DNA of 64,000 nucleotides. Origin: Sphingobacteriales bacterium (lineage in GTDB: Bacteria > Bacteroidota > Bacteroidia > Chitinophagales > JADIYW01). How positions within the stretch are numbered: position 1 is the first letter of the stretch; the number at the start of each line of letters is the position of its first letter. A program made the translations under genes and the position numbers. Below the pieces are notes generated by a model. The model saw nothing but the letters and a program-made list of their open reading frames with translations. It made no database searches and was not told where the DNA came from. The stretch spans positions 124,001-188,000 of the forward strand of contig JADJYT010000002.1 in NCBI GenBank assembly GCA_016719635.1, written 5' to 3'. Positions 42,032 through 50,134 of the stretch are shown piece after piece.

Positions 42032-43663
42032 TTATGCCAATACGCCGCCATATAATTCCGCACGCTGAGCCTGGACCTTGGAATCGGCAAGGTAATCATC
42101 GTAGGACATCAATTTATCCAGCATCCCGTTCGGCGTCAGCTCTATGATTCTGTTGGCGATGGTATGGGTAAAGGTATGGTCATGAGACGTGAACACCATT
42201 GTTCCCTGATAATCAATCAGCCCATTATTCAGTGCGGTAATGGATTCCAGGTCAAGGTGATTGGTAGGCTCATCTAAAATTAAGAAATTGGCCTCTTCCA
42301 GCATCGTTTTACTCATCATGCAACGCACCTTCTCGCCTCCGGACAATACGGTACATTTTTTCAGCGACTCTTCTCCGCTGAACAGCATCCTGCCTAAAAA
42401 TCCACGTATGAACGTTTCATCTTTTTCTGCCGAGTATTGCCTCAGCCAATCCACCAGATTTAAATCCGGATTCTGGAAATAAGAAGCATTGTCATTCGGT
42501 ACGTAAGATCTGGTTATCGTTACGCCCCATTTGATCTCTCCTTTTTTGGCGGCCTGTTCACCGGCAAGCACTTTGAAGAAATTGGAAATAATCAAACCGT
42601 CTTTGGAAATGAAAGCGATCTTATCGCCTTTATTTACCGTTAACGTCACATCCCGGAACAAACGGGTGCCGTCCGCCAGATCAAATGCCAGATTATGAAC
42701 ATCCAGTATCATATCACCGGCCTCCCTGCTTTGCTTGAAGAAGATGCCCGGATACTTCCTGCTCGAAGCCTTGATCTGTTCAATATCCAGTTTCTCCAAC
42801 GCTTTCTTACGCGATGTCGCCTGCTTGGATTTGGAAGCATTGGCACTGAATCGTGCAATGAAATCCAGCAACTCCGCTTTCTTGGCTTCGTTTTTCTTGT
42901 TTTTGTCCGCACGTTGTTTCAGCAACAATTGGGAAGTTTCATACCAGAACGTATAGTTACCGGTATATAAATTGATTTTACTGAAATCGATATCCACGAC
43001 ATGCGTACACACCATGTCTAAAAAGTGACGGTCGTGGGATACGACAATCACCGTGTTTTTAAAATCCGCCAGAAAATCCTCCAGCCAGGAAATGGTATTC
43101 ACATCGAGGTCGTTGGTAGGCTCATCGAGAATCAGGATATCAGGGTTGCCGAATAAGGCCTGTGCCAGCAACACCTTAATCTTATCGGAAGAAGGCAATT
43201 CCTTCATCAGTTTGTAATGCTCGCTTTCCTTCACCCCCAGGTTGCTCAGCAATTCCGCCGCGTCGCTTTCCGCATTCCAGCCGTCCATTTCAGCGAACTC
43301 CGCTTCCAGGTCACCTACACGATGCCCGTCTTCGTCCGTGAAATCCGCTTTGGCATACAGTGCATCCTTTTCCTTCATCACTTCATACAATCGCTTGTTA
43401 CCCATCATCACCGTATCGAGTACGGTCACTTCGTCAAATTCAAAGTGGTTCTGTTTCAATACCGACATCCGTTCGCCGGGAGATATCTCAATATTTCCGG
43501 TAGTGGATTCTATTTCACCGGAAAGGATTTTCAGGAAAGTAGATTTCCCTGAGCCATTGGCACCAATGACACCATAGCAGTTACCATGCGTGAATTTTAT
43601 ATTGACTTCATCGAACAATACACGTTTGCCATATTGCAGGGATAAATTATTAACTGTAATCAT
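42032..43663 (-). CDS. ABC-F family ATPase (YbiT-like)
   Basis: A 543-residue cytoplasmic protein with two ABC domains and no membrane part, as in ABC-F translation factors. Domain 1 has Walker A GANGSGKST and Walker B DILILDEPTNDLD, but its signature is LPSSDKIKVLLAQ instead of LSGGQ. Domain 2 has LSGGEKVRCMMSK and LILDEPTNHLD, but its Walker A is replaced by FISKDGLIISNFF, lacking the GKS/T lysine. Such asymmetry is known in YbiT-like members. I place the start at 43663 (MITVNNLSLQYG); upstream ATGs add unrelated sequence. It probably acts on the ribosome rather than in transport. Confidence 0.9.
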   Translation of the reverse strand: MITVNNLSLQYGKRVLFDEVNIKFTHGNCYGVIGANGSGKSTFLKILSGEIESTTGNIEISPGERMSVLKQNHFEFDEVTVLDTVMMGNKRLYEVMKEKDALYAKADFTDEDGHRVGDLEAEFAEMDGWNAESDAAELLSNLGVKESEHYKLMKELPSSDKIKVLLAQALFGNPDILILDEPTNDLDVNTISWLEDFLADFKNTVIVVSHDRHFLDMVCTHVVDIDFSKINLYTGNYTFWYETSQLLLKQRADKNKKNEAKKAELLDFIARFSANASKSKQATSRKKALEKLDIEQIKASSRKYPGIFFKQSREAGDMILDVHNLAFDLADGTRLFRDVTLTVNKGDKIAFISKDGLIISNFFKVLAGEQAAKKGEIKWGVTITRSYVPNDNASYFQNPDLNLVDWLRQYSAEKDETFIRGFLGRMLFSGEESLKKCTVLSGGEKVRCMMSKTMLEEANFLILDEPTNHLDLESITALNNGLIDYQGTMVFTSHDHTFTHTIANRIIELTPNGMLDKLMSYDDYLADSKVQAQRAELYGGVLA

Positions 43664-43907
43664 ACAAAAAAAAGAGATTTGCGCAAAGGTACGGATTTTA
43701 AGGTAAGGTTCTAAGTTATTCGTTATAAGGAATTTGGATTTAATGATTTTTTGATATCCATTATTATCATGACCATTAAGAAATACCCCTGGAGTGCTTA
43801 CCAATCACAAAATTCGTATCCGTCTCCATTCTAATTTAATCTGAAAATTGGATGCCAAAGCGTTTATTTTTGTATTTTTAAGTAATCAAAAACGTAAAAC
43901 TATTCTT

Positions 43908-44948
43908 ATGAAAATTAAATTAAAAGCGGAAAACCCTTTGGAGTGGCTGGCATTAAAACTCAATCTTGCCCCCCTGCCACTGGTCGATACGCAGATAGCG
44001 TTTACCGCTGCCAGGGCCATCATGGCAGCGGCAGAACTGGGAATTTACGAAGCCATCGGAAAAAACGCAAAATCAGCCGATGAGGTTGCTAAAAGTTGTA
44101 ATACCCACCCGCACAGCACGGCTCAACTCCTTAACTGCCTGGTAGGAATCGGATACCTGAACTATGCTGATGGAAACTATTCCCTGAAACCCAGCTACCA
44201 TAAATGGCTGCTCAAAGAGAATGAATCCAATATCATTGGCAAGCTTCGTTTTCAATTGCTGGAATGGAACTGGGTGGGGCAACTGGAAGATTTTGTCCGT
44301 ACTGGCAAACCATTAGACCTGCACAGCAACATTAAGCCGGAGGAATGGGAATTGTATCAGGACGGCATGCGCGATCTTTCCGTCAATGCGGCCAAAGAAC
44401 TTGCCGGAAAAATACCGATTGCAAAAGGCAGCACCCGTATGCTGGACATCGGCGGCTCCCATGGCTTATATTCTATTGAACTCTGTAAAAAACATCCCGG
44501 CTTGACTTCCACCATTCTGGAACTGCCCGGTGCGATAGAAAGTGCCAGCTCTATCGCAAAACGCTACGACACCTCAGGCAGCGTAAGCTACCAGTCAGGC
44601 AATGCCCTTACGGATGATTTGGGTACGGAGCAATTTGACCTGGTGATGATCAACAATGTCGTGCATCATTTCACTCCGGAACAAAACAAGGCGCTGGCGC
44701 AGAAAATTGCAAAAGCGCTGAAACCCGGTGGCATCTATTCCATCGGGGAACTCATCCGCGCAGAAAAACCGGGCGATGGAGGTATCATGGCTTCCACCAC
44801 AGGCCTCTACTTTTCGCTTACCAGCTCTTCCGGGAACTGGTCTGAATCTGAAATATCCTCCTGGCAAAAAGCGGCAGGGTTGAAATCATTAAAGCCTGTA
44901 TCCACTATGTCAATGCCTGGATGGAAAATGATTATGGCACAGAAGTAA
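43908..44948 (+). CDS. SAM-dependent O-methyltransferase-like protein
   Basis: A 346-residue protein when started at 43908 (MKIKLKAENPLEW). Residues about 15-100 form a winged-helix dimerisation domain (AARAIMAAAELGIYEAIGKNAKSADEVA, LLNCLVGIGYLNY). The SAM-binding Rossmann domain follows with MLDIGGSHGLYSIELCKKHP (motif I), TILELPGAIE, FDLVMINNVVHHFTPEQN and LKPGGIYSIGELI. This is the plant-type O-methyltransferase layout. The substrate is unknown and no biosynthetic cluster surrounds it. Confidence 0.85.
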   Translation: MKIKLKAENPLEWLALKLNLAPLPLVDTQIAFTAARAIMAAAELGIYEAIGKNAKSADEVAKSCNTHPHSTAQLLNCLVGIGYLNYADGNYSLKPSYHKWLLKENESNIIGKLRFQLLEWNWVGQLEDFVRTGKPLDLHSNIKPEEWELYQDGMRDLSVNAAKELAGKIPIAKGSTRMLDIGGSHGLYSIELCKKHPGLTSTILELPGAIESASSIAKRYDTSGSVSYQSGNALTDDLGTEQFDLVMINNVVHHFTPEQNKALAQKIAKALKPGGIYSIGELIRAEKPGDGGIMASTTGLYFSLTSSSGNWSESEISSWQKAAGLKSLKPVSTMSMPGWKMIMAQK

Positions 44949-45057
44949 ACTTCCGGAAAGATTACTTTAACCCAACTGAATGCTGCACCTTGTAGGCAGT
45001 TTTCAATTATTTGACCATTTATTTTCTAATCTCAATTATCCATTTTACATTTATGAC

Positions 45058-45537
45058 ATGAACAAGACAGCGATTTTCCCCGGTTCTTTTGACCCCATCA
45101 CCATCGGCCATGTGGATATTGTGAACCGTGCCATCCCATTGTTTGATGAAATCATCATCGCCATCGGTATCAATACGCAAAAGAAATACCTGTTTTCGCT
45201 GGAACAACGGATTGCGTGGATAAAGGAAGTGTTCAAAAATGAACCTAAAGTGAAAGTGGAATCCTATACCGGACTGACAGTGAACTATTGCCGGCAAAGG
45301 GGGGCAAAATACATCATCCGGGGGATTCGGTCTTCCGCCGACTTTGAATATGAAAAAACCATCGCCCAGCTGAACAAGATGATGGAGCCCGAACTGGATA
45401 CTTTTTTAATACTTTCCTCCCCCGAATTATCTGCCATCTCTTCCACCATCGTCCGCGAAATCATCATTGGCGGAGGAGATACGAGTAAATTTTTACCCAA
45501 AGAAGTGGACGTGAGCGGGGAAATGAACAGAAATTAA
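45058..45537 (+). CDS. coaD: Phosphopantetheine adenylyltransferase
   Basis: Penultimate enzyme of coenzyme A synthesis; it transfers AMP from ATP to 4'-phosphopantetheine. The 159 residues from 45058 show AIFPGSFDPITIGHVDIVNRA with the nucleotidyltransferase GSFDPxTxGH motif, then ARYL-type loop features in YIIRGIRSSADFEYE and the C-terminal ELSAISSTIVREI (the ISSTxVRE motif). An in-frame ATG at 44980 would add 26 residues not found in the family. It follows the methyltransferase gene by about 110 bp. Confidence 0.95.
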   Translation: MNKTAIFPGSFDPITIGHVDIVNRAIPLFDEIIIAIGINTQKKYLFSLEQRIAWIKEVFKNEPKVKVESYTGLTVNYCRQRGAKYIIRGIRSSADFEYEKTIAQLNKMMEPELDTFLILSSPELSAISSTIVREIIIGGGDTSKFLPKEVDVSGEMNRN

Positions 45538-45702
45538 GGATTCAGGAACCAGGATCAAAGAGTAAGGACTCTGACAGGTATTTTTTTCATACAAATCATT
45601 CCTCACTAATCTTTTGAATATTTTTTTTACTCCGGCATTGCAGGCATATTACCAAAATATCATTTCCATTGCTCCTGATTTCCGTTTTTTCAAATAAATG
45701 GC

Positions 45703-45710
45703 TATCTTTG
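45703..45710 (+). promoter_or_regulatory. TAnnTTTG -7 box of rpsP
   Basis: TATCTTTG is a perfect match to the -7 consensus; the ATG follows 70 bp later, leaving a leader of about 64 bases. Confidence 0.6.
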
Positions 45711-45780
45711 CACTTCATTTTCAAACCCTGAGTGCCATTTCTGGCTTTTCAGGCATTAAAAAATTAAAACATATTTTTAT

Positions 45781-46359
45781 ATGGCAACAAGATTAAGATT
45801 ACAAAGACATGGCGGCAAAGGCGCGCCTTTCTACAAGATTGTAGCGGCAGACAGCCGTGCAAGAAGAGACGGAAAGTACATCGATCAAATCGGTACGTAC
45901 AATCCAACCTCCATCCCCGCAACCATCATCTTAGATGTTGACAAAGCGGTAAAATGGCTTCAAACCGGTGCGGAACCATCCTCTACCGTTAAAGCAATCC
46001 TTTCCTACAAAGGGGCGATGTACAAAAAACATTTACTGCGTGGTGTACAAATGGGCGTGGTGAAAGGGGAAGATGTGGAAGCAAAATTCAACGCATGGCT
46101 GGAGCAAAAGGAAAACAAGGTTTCCGAGCACAAAAACAAAGCGGAAGCCACTAAAAAAGCTAAGATTGAAGCGGTGGTAAAAACACCTGCAAAAGTGAAA
46201 GAAGTGGTGGAAGAAGAAGCGCCGGCTGAAGAAACTACTGCAGATGAAACAACTGCAGCTGAAATTACAGCAGATGCTGCAACTGAAGTTGTGGAGGATG
46301 CTGCAGATGTTACTGCAGATAACACAGCATCGGCCGAAACTTCTGAAAACGCAGAATAA
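45781..46359 (+). CDS. rpsP: Small ribosomal subunit protein bS16
   Basis: The first 85 residues are the conserved bS16 protein of the 30S subunit: RLRLQRHGGKGAPFYKIVAADSRARRDGKYIDQIGTYNP and LSYKGAMYKKHLLRG. The total of 192 residues is more than twice the usual length. The extra 105 residues are a helical Lys/Glu-rich linker followed by a Thr/Ala/Glu/Asp-rich acidic tail with repeated ETTA and DAA-type units. Long acidic S16 tails are known in Bacteroidota. A terminator follows, so rpsP is separated from rimM. Confidence 0.96.
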   Translation: MATRLRLQRHGGKGAPFYKIVAADSRARRDGKYIDQIGTYNPTSIPATIILDVDKAVKWLQTGAEPSSTVKAILSYKGAMYKKHLLRGVQMGVVKGEDVEAKFNAWLEQKENKVSEHKNKAEATKKAKIEAVVKTPAKVKEVVEEEAPAEETTADETTAAEITADAATEVVEDAADVTADNTASAETSENAE

Positions 46360-46381
46360 TATTTTTTGACAATACAATTAT

Positions 46382-46411
46382 AATCCCGACTTTTATGTCG
46401 GGATTTTTTTT
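46382..46411 (+). terminator. Rho-independent terminator after rpsP
   Basis: AATCCCGAC and GTCGGGATT form a perfect 9-bp stem with a 6-base loop and a run of eight T. It breaks the usual rpsP-rimM co-transcription. Confidence 0.85.
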
Positions 46412-46495
46412 ACAAACCCCATATCCACTCTTAAGAGGGGAACACGGTCGGTGATAAACGCTGCGTATTTACCATTTATTATCGTCAATTCTCTA

Positions 46496-46503
46496 TAGAT
46501 TTG
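46496..46503 (+). promoter_or_regulatory. TAnnTTTG -7 box of rimM
   Basis: TAGATTTG matches the -7 consensus and lies 60 bp before the rimM ATG at 46564, after the rpsP terminator. Confidence 0.5.
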
Positions 46504-46563
46504 CATTGTCCGAATCTCCATCCGGAGAAGGTACAGAAAGAGGTTGAAGTCAATTATTTGAAG

Positions 46564-47061
46564 ATGGAACTGATTAGAATTGGAAAAGTACTGAAAACAC
46601 ATGGTTACAAAGGAAACCTGAAGATTTATATTGACGAGTTTTACATGGATGATTTTGAAGAGCTGAGCATAATATTCATCAACAATCTCCCCTATTTCAT
46701 CACCTCCAAAGACATCAATTCCGAAAGTCAGGCGATTATCCTGCTCGAAGAAATCGATTCCAAAGAAAAAGCACATCCCTTGCAGGGAAAAGACATCTTT
46801 GCCAAAGATGACGACCTGACGGAGATACTGGATGAGGAAGAATATGCCCATCTGGCAGGATATGAGCTGACAGACCGGACTGCCGGAACCATCGGAACCA
46901 TAGAAAAAATCGTTGAATTGCCGTTCCAGTTTATGGCACAGATTTTCCGGGATAAAAAAGAAATCCTAATCCCCCTAAACGATGATTTTATCCTGAAAAT
47001 AGATGAAAAGAAAAAAATCGTGGAAATGAAATTACCGGACGGATTTCTGGATGTTTTTTAG
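46564..47061 (+). CDS. rimM: Ribosome maturation factor RimM
   Basis: A 165-residue 30S assembly factor that binds uS19. The N-terminal RimM domain shows LIRIGKVLKTHGYKGNLKIYID. The C-terminal PRC-barrel domain has HLAGYELTDRTAGTIGTIEKIVE-PFQFMAQI and ILIPLNDDFILKIDEKKKIVEMKLPDGFLDVF. The start at 46564 removes 21 residues of an in-frame extension that covers the leader. It lies within the usual rpsP-rimM-trmD-rplS neighbourhood. Confidence 0.95.
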   Translation: MELIRIGKVLKTHGYKGNLKIYIDEFYMDDFEELSIIFINNLPYFITSKDINSESQAIILLEEIDSKEKAHPLQGKDIFAKDDDLTEILDEEEYAHLAGYELTDRTAGTIGTIEKIVELPFQFMAQIFRDKKEILIPLNDDFILKIDEKKKIVEMKLPDGFLDVF

Positions 47062-47181
47062 TATTTTACTGTTACTTCTTACAAAACCAATTGATTTATC
47101 CTTAAAAAAAATGATTTGCACTATTTCATTTTATAATCTACAAAATTGGAAAAAATCAATTAAATTCGGAAAAAGCGTTTT

Positions 47182-48111
47182 ATGAAAATACAATCCATTG
47201 GTATTGTCAGCACAATAGTCATACTAAGCAGCATTACAGGATGCATGAAAGAAAATATAACTGTGAATACAACTCCGGTATCGATGATTATCCAAAGAAT
47301 GGATACCACTGTTCACGATTTTGTTACTGTTATGACTCTTCAATTTCATTCTGATACTGATCCTGTTTATTATGACAGCATTACCTACATTAATCCAAAT
47401 GGTGCCCGTGTAACTCAACCAATAGATTTTTCTTTTTACAGTAGTTTAAAATGTCTGATTGTTAATTCCAGTTCTGATTTGGATACCTCCCGTGCACCTG
47501 TAATTAAACTGGATAATTCAGGCCGTATTATCGAATTGCATGATTACTATAATCTTTTCACGAATGAAACTGCAAGTGCAGGTGACTGGTCAAACAATGG
47601 ATTTTTCTACCAATCGTTTTCAGGTATGGACAGTATCCTTTCCGGCTTCAGGCTTTTGGATGCTTTTGGTTCAATTAATTCCAATTCACTTCAATTTCAG
47701 GTAGTCAGTGCGAATCAGGATTCCATGATCATTCATCAGGGAAACAATCATGATATGCCATCTTTAGATGCGATTTTAAAGTACAAAGTCATATTTGAAG
47801 ACGAGCAGCGTAATACTACAGGCTTAATGAGCCTGTCCGGTTATGCCATACCCTATTCTTATCCGTCCAATACCAGCAATTTATTTGGGTTTGTCTCCGC
47901 ATTACCGCTTCCGAAGTTAAACAATCAACTGGCCCGTGTTGTCTATGCTAGTGAATACATGGGCAATCCCGTAAACTTGAAATGTGCTGAATTTACATAC
48001 GAATTCGATGATCAGAACAGGGTCACATCAGCCACCATTCAATATTATCTGAAAAGTCTGCTTAATCCGGACCTCGGAGATATTGAACAGCGAATTCTGT
48101 TCAATTATTAG
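47182..48111 (+). CDS. Lipoprotein of unknown function inserted between rimM and trmD
   Basis: A 309-residue protein with a signal peptide and lipobox-like SITGC (Cys at about residue 21), followed by a Thr-rich mature start. The rest is beta-rich (FVTVMTLQFHSDTDPVYYDSITYINPNG, DNSGRIIELHDYYNLF, CAEFTYEFDDQNRVTSATIQYY) and resembles the DUF4843/YD-like lipoproteins of Bacteroidota that measure or bind extracellular ligands, without a clear family match. Its codon use and AT-rich spacers differ slightly from the ribosomal genes on either side. It interrupts an otherwise conserved gene order. Confidence 0.75.
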   Translation: MKIQSIGIVSTIVILSSITGCMKENITVNTTPVSMIIQRMDTTVHDFVTVMTLQFHSDTDPVYYDSITYINPNGARVTQPIDFSFYSSLKCLIVNSSSDLDTSRAPVIKLDNSGRIIELHDYYNLFTNETASAGDWSNNGFFYQSFSGMDSILSGFRLLDAFGSINSNSLQFQVVSANQDSMIIHQGNNHDMPSLDAILKYKVIFEDEQRNTTGLMSLSGYAIPYSYPSNTSNLFGFVSALPLPKLNNQLARVVYASEYMGNPVNLKCAEFTYEFDDQNRVTSATIQYYLKSLLNPDLGDIEQRILFNY

Positions 48112-48119
48112 AATTTACC

Positions 48120-48127
48120 TAACTTTG
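48120..48127 (+). promoter_or_regulatory. TAnnTTTG -7 box of trmD
   Basis: TAACTTTG matches the -7 consensus. It lies 14 bp before the trmD ATG and 9 bp after the lipoprotein stop. Confidence 0.5.
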
Positions 48128-48141
48128 GCATTGTTATAGCC

Positions 48142-48822
48142 ATGCGAATCGACCTCTTATCCGCCGTACCCAATCTGATGCAAAGCTTCTTTGAGCATTC
48201 CATCCTGCAACGCGCAAAAGACAAAGGGTTGCTCAATATACACCTGCACCATATCCGGGATTATGCCACCAATAAGCACAAGCAGATTGACGACTACCAG
48301 TTTGGTGGAGGGGCAGGCATGGTGATGATGATTGAGCCTATTTTAGGCTGCATTTCTGCGCTTCAACAGGAAAGAACGTATGATGAAATCATCTACATGA
48401 CACCTGACGGCGAATTACTGACGCAAAAAACCGTCAACGGTTTATCCCTAAAGAAAAACATTATCATCCTCTGCGGGCATTACAAGGGCATTGACGAGCG
48501 ACTGAGAGAACACGTCGTGACCCGGGAAATCTCGATAGGCAGTTATGTCCTTTCCGGAGGCGAACTGCCGGCAGCGGTCCTGGTGGATGCCATAGGGAGG
48601 CTGATTCCCGGTGTCTTGAATGATGAAACGTCCGCACTGACGGATTCCTTTCAGGACAATCTGCTGGCACCGCCTGTATATACCCGCCCGGCAGACTACA
48701 ACGGGTGGAAAATACCCGATATCCTGCTTTCGGGAAATGATAAGCGGATTGAAGAATGGCGATTTCAGCAATCTTTGGAGCGTACCAAAGCACGAAGACC
48801 GGATTTGTTAGAAAACGATTAA
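48142..48822 (+). CDS. trmD: tRNA (guanine-N1)-methyltransferase
   Basis: Methylates G37 of tRNAs with a G at position 36, using SAM. The 226-residue protein has the SPOUT trefoil-knot sequence LCGHYKGIDERLREHVVTREISIGSYVLSGGELPAAVLVDAIGRLIPGVL, preceded by QIDDYQFGGGAGMVMMIEPI and followed by the C-terminal LLAPPVYTRPADYNGWKIPDILLSGNDKRIEEWR. All are hallmark TrmD segments. It precedes rplS by 58 bp. Confidence 0.97.
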   Translation: MRIDLLSAVPNLMQSFFEHSILQRAKDKGLLNIHLHHIRDYATNKHKQIDDYQFGGGAGMVMMIEPILGCISALQQERTYDEIIYMTPDGELLTQKTVNGLSLKKNIIILCGHYKGIDERLREHVVTREISIGSYVLSGGELPAAVLVDAIGRLIPGVLNDETSALTDSFQDNLLAPPVYTRPADYNGWKIPDILLSGNDKRIEEWRFQQSLERTKARRPDLLEND

Positions 48823-48850
48823 ATAACATTGGTTTTTAGAAGAAACTGCG

Positions 48851-48858
48851 TATCTTTG
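48851..48858 (+). promoter_or_regulatory. TAnnTTTG -7 box of rplS
   Basis: TATCTTTG, identical to the rpsP box, lies 22 bp before the rplS ATG. Confidence 0.6.
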
Positions 48859-48880
48859 CACACGCTAAAAATCTATCGAG

Positions 48881-49237
48881 ATGGACAAGGTAAAAGAATT
48901 AACCAAAAAATTAACAGCAACGAAAGATATCCCTGATTTCAAGGCGGGAGACAATATAAACGTGCATTACAAAATTATTGAAGGAAGCAAAGAGCGTATC
49001 CAGGTGTTCCGCGGCGATGTTATCCAGCGCAAAGGTACCGGGACTACCCAAACCTTTACCGTTCGCAAAATATCCAACGGTGTCGGTGTAGAACGTATCT
49101 TCCCGCTTTTGTCGCCAAATATCGACAAAATCGAAGTCAACAAGGTGGGTAAAGTACGCAGAGCAAAAATTTTCTACATCCGGGAACTGAAAGGAAAAGC
49201 ATCCCGCATCAAAGAAGCTGTTAAAGCAAGCAAATAA
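48881..49237 (+). CDS. rplS: Large ribosomal subunit protein bL19
   Basis: A 118-residue 50S protein located at the subunit interface. Conserved segments are FKAGDNINVHYKIIEGSKERIQVFRGDVIQRKGTG, TFTVRKISNGVGVERIFPLLSPNIDKIEVNKVGKVRRAKIFYIRELKGKASRIKE. It has its own promoter and a strong terminator, so it can be expressed apart from trmD. Confidence 0.97.
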   Translation: MDKVKELTKKLTATKDIPDFKAGDNINVHYKIIEGSKERIQVFRGDVIQRKGTGTTQTFTVRKISNGVGVERIFPLLSPNIDKIEVNKVGKVRRAKIFYIRELKGKASRIKEAVKASK

Positions 49238-49264
49238 GTATATCAGGTATCCCCTGTTAACATT

Positions 49265-49294
49265 AAATCCCGGCAAAATGCCGGGATTTTTTTT
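49265..49294 (+). terminator. Rho-independent terminator after rplS
   Basis: AAATCCCGGC and GCCGGGATTT pair around AAAAT, followed by T residues. It lies 28 bp after the stop codon. Confidence 0.85.
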
Positions 49295-49326
49295 ATATTG
49301 AAAGTCAAAGCCCAGGTATTGCCGGT

Positions 49327-50067
49327 ATGAGTAACTGTAAGAAATATATTGCCAACCGATTTAAAAGCTTACGAAATGCCCTGAAGACCTATCCTGTCAT
49401 TAAAGATCCGGAAGCGCTGCATCAGTTCAGGGTGGAATTCAAGAAGCTAAAGGCATTGTATCTGCTGGCCAAATCCTGCCATCCGGACATCCCTACGAGT
49501 AAGTCTTTCAAAAAAATCCGGAAATTTTACAAAGAATCAGGTATGGTCAGAGACTCGGATATCATAGGTCAATTACTGGAAAAAAACAAGATATCCCTTA
49601 CCTGCCCGGAGGCAGCTACAGCGGAAGCTAAAAAGCTGAAATCTATTGACCGGCTGTGCAGACATATTCCGGCAATCCTGCATGCTGTCAGGAATTTTGA
49701 AAAACAGCTGATTAGGAATACATCCCGTCTGACTGCAGACTGCATAAAGAAGTATTTGTCAGAGAAAGAGGCTGCCATCCAATATAAAATCGAGCACCCG
49801 GATACCGCAGCTGTTTTACATGACATCCGTAAAGAGATAAAAAGGTTAAAATATACTGCCGATATGGAGCCGGGTTTCATCCAGAAACGGAAACTCAGCC
49901 GGTACAATACGCTTCAGGATAGGATCGGCAACTGGCACGATAAACTTGTACTGATAGATTATCTGGAAGCTATTCAACCCGGCAACAGAAGGCCCATCAA
50001 CAAACTGCTGGAGGAAAGCTCCCGCAATGCAGATGCCATAAAGAACAGCCTATTGACACTGGTATAA
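49327..50067 (+). CDS. CHAD domain-containing protein
   Basis: A 246-residue helical protein with the two halves of a CHAD domain, each carrying a conserved HxxR-type helix: EALHQFRVEFKKLKALYLLA at about residue 30 and AAVLHDIRKEIKRLKYTADM at about residue 165. RDSDIIGQLLE and RIGNWHDKLVLIDYLE are further family features. CHAD domains bind polyphosphate through these basic helices and are often linked to polyphosphate granules. No triphosphate-tunnel (CYTH) domain or ppk gene is in view. Confidence 0.82.
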   Translation: MSNCKKYIANRFKSLRNALKTYPVIKDPEALHQFRVEFKKLKALYLLAKSCHPDIPTSKSFKKIRKFYKESGMVRDSDIIGQLLEKNKISLTCPEAATAEAKKLKSIDRLCRHIPAILHAVRNFEKQLIRNTSRLTADCIKKYLSEKEAAIQYKIEHPDTAAVLHDIRKEIKRLKYTADMEPGFIQKRKLSRYNTLQDRIGNWHDKLVLIDYLEAIQPGNRRPINKLLEESSRNADAIKNSLLTLV

Positions 50068-50082
50068 TACGGCCGCTCAACA

Positions 50083-50112
50083 AAAAATGCCTCCCGCTTG
50101 GGAGGCATTTTT
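50083..50112. terminator. Bidirectional terminator between CHAD and PorP/SprF-OmpA genes
   Basis: AAAAATGCCTCCC and GGGAGGCATTTTT form a perfect 13-bp stem with a 4-base loop. A runs on one side and T runs on the other let it serve both convergent genes. Confidence 0.85.
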
Positions 50113-50134
50113 ATTTATGAATCAACAGATTTTC

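Noticed and set aside
45781..46359. Long S16 tail as a gene fusion or frame error
   Set aside because: The acidic low-complexity extension is in frame and similar tails are common in Bacteroidota S16 proteins.
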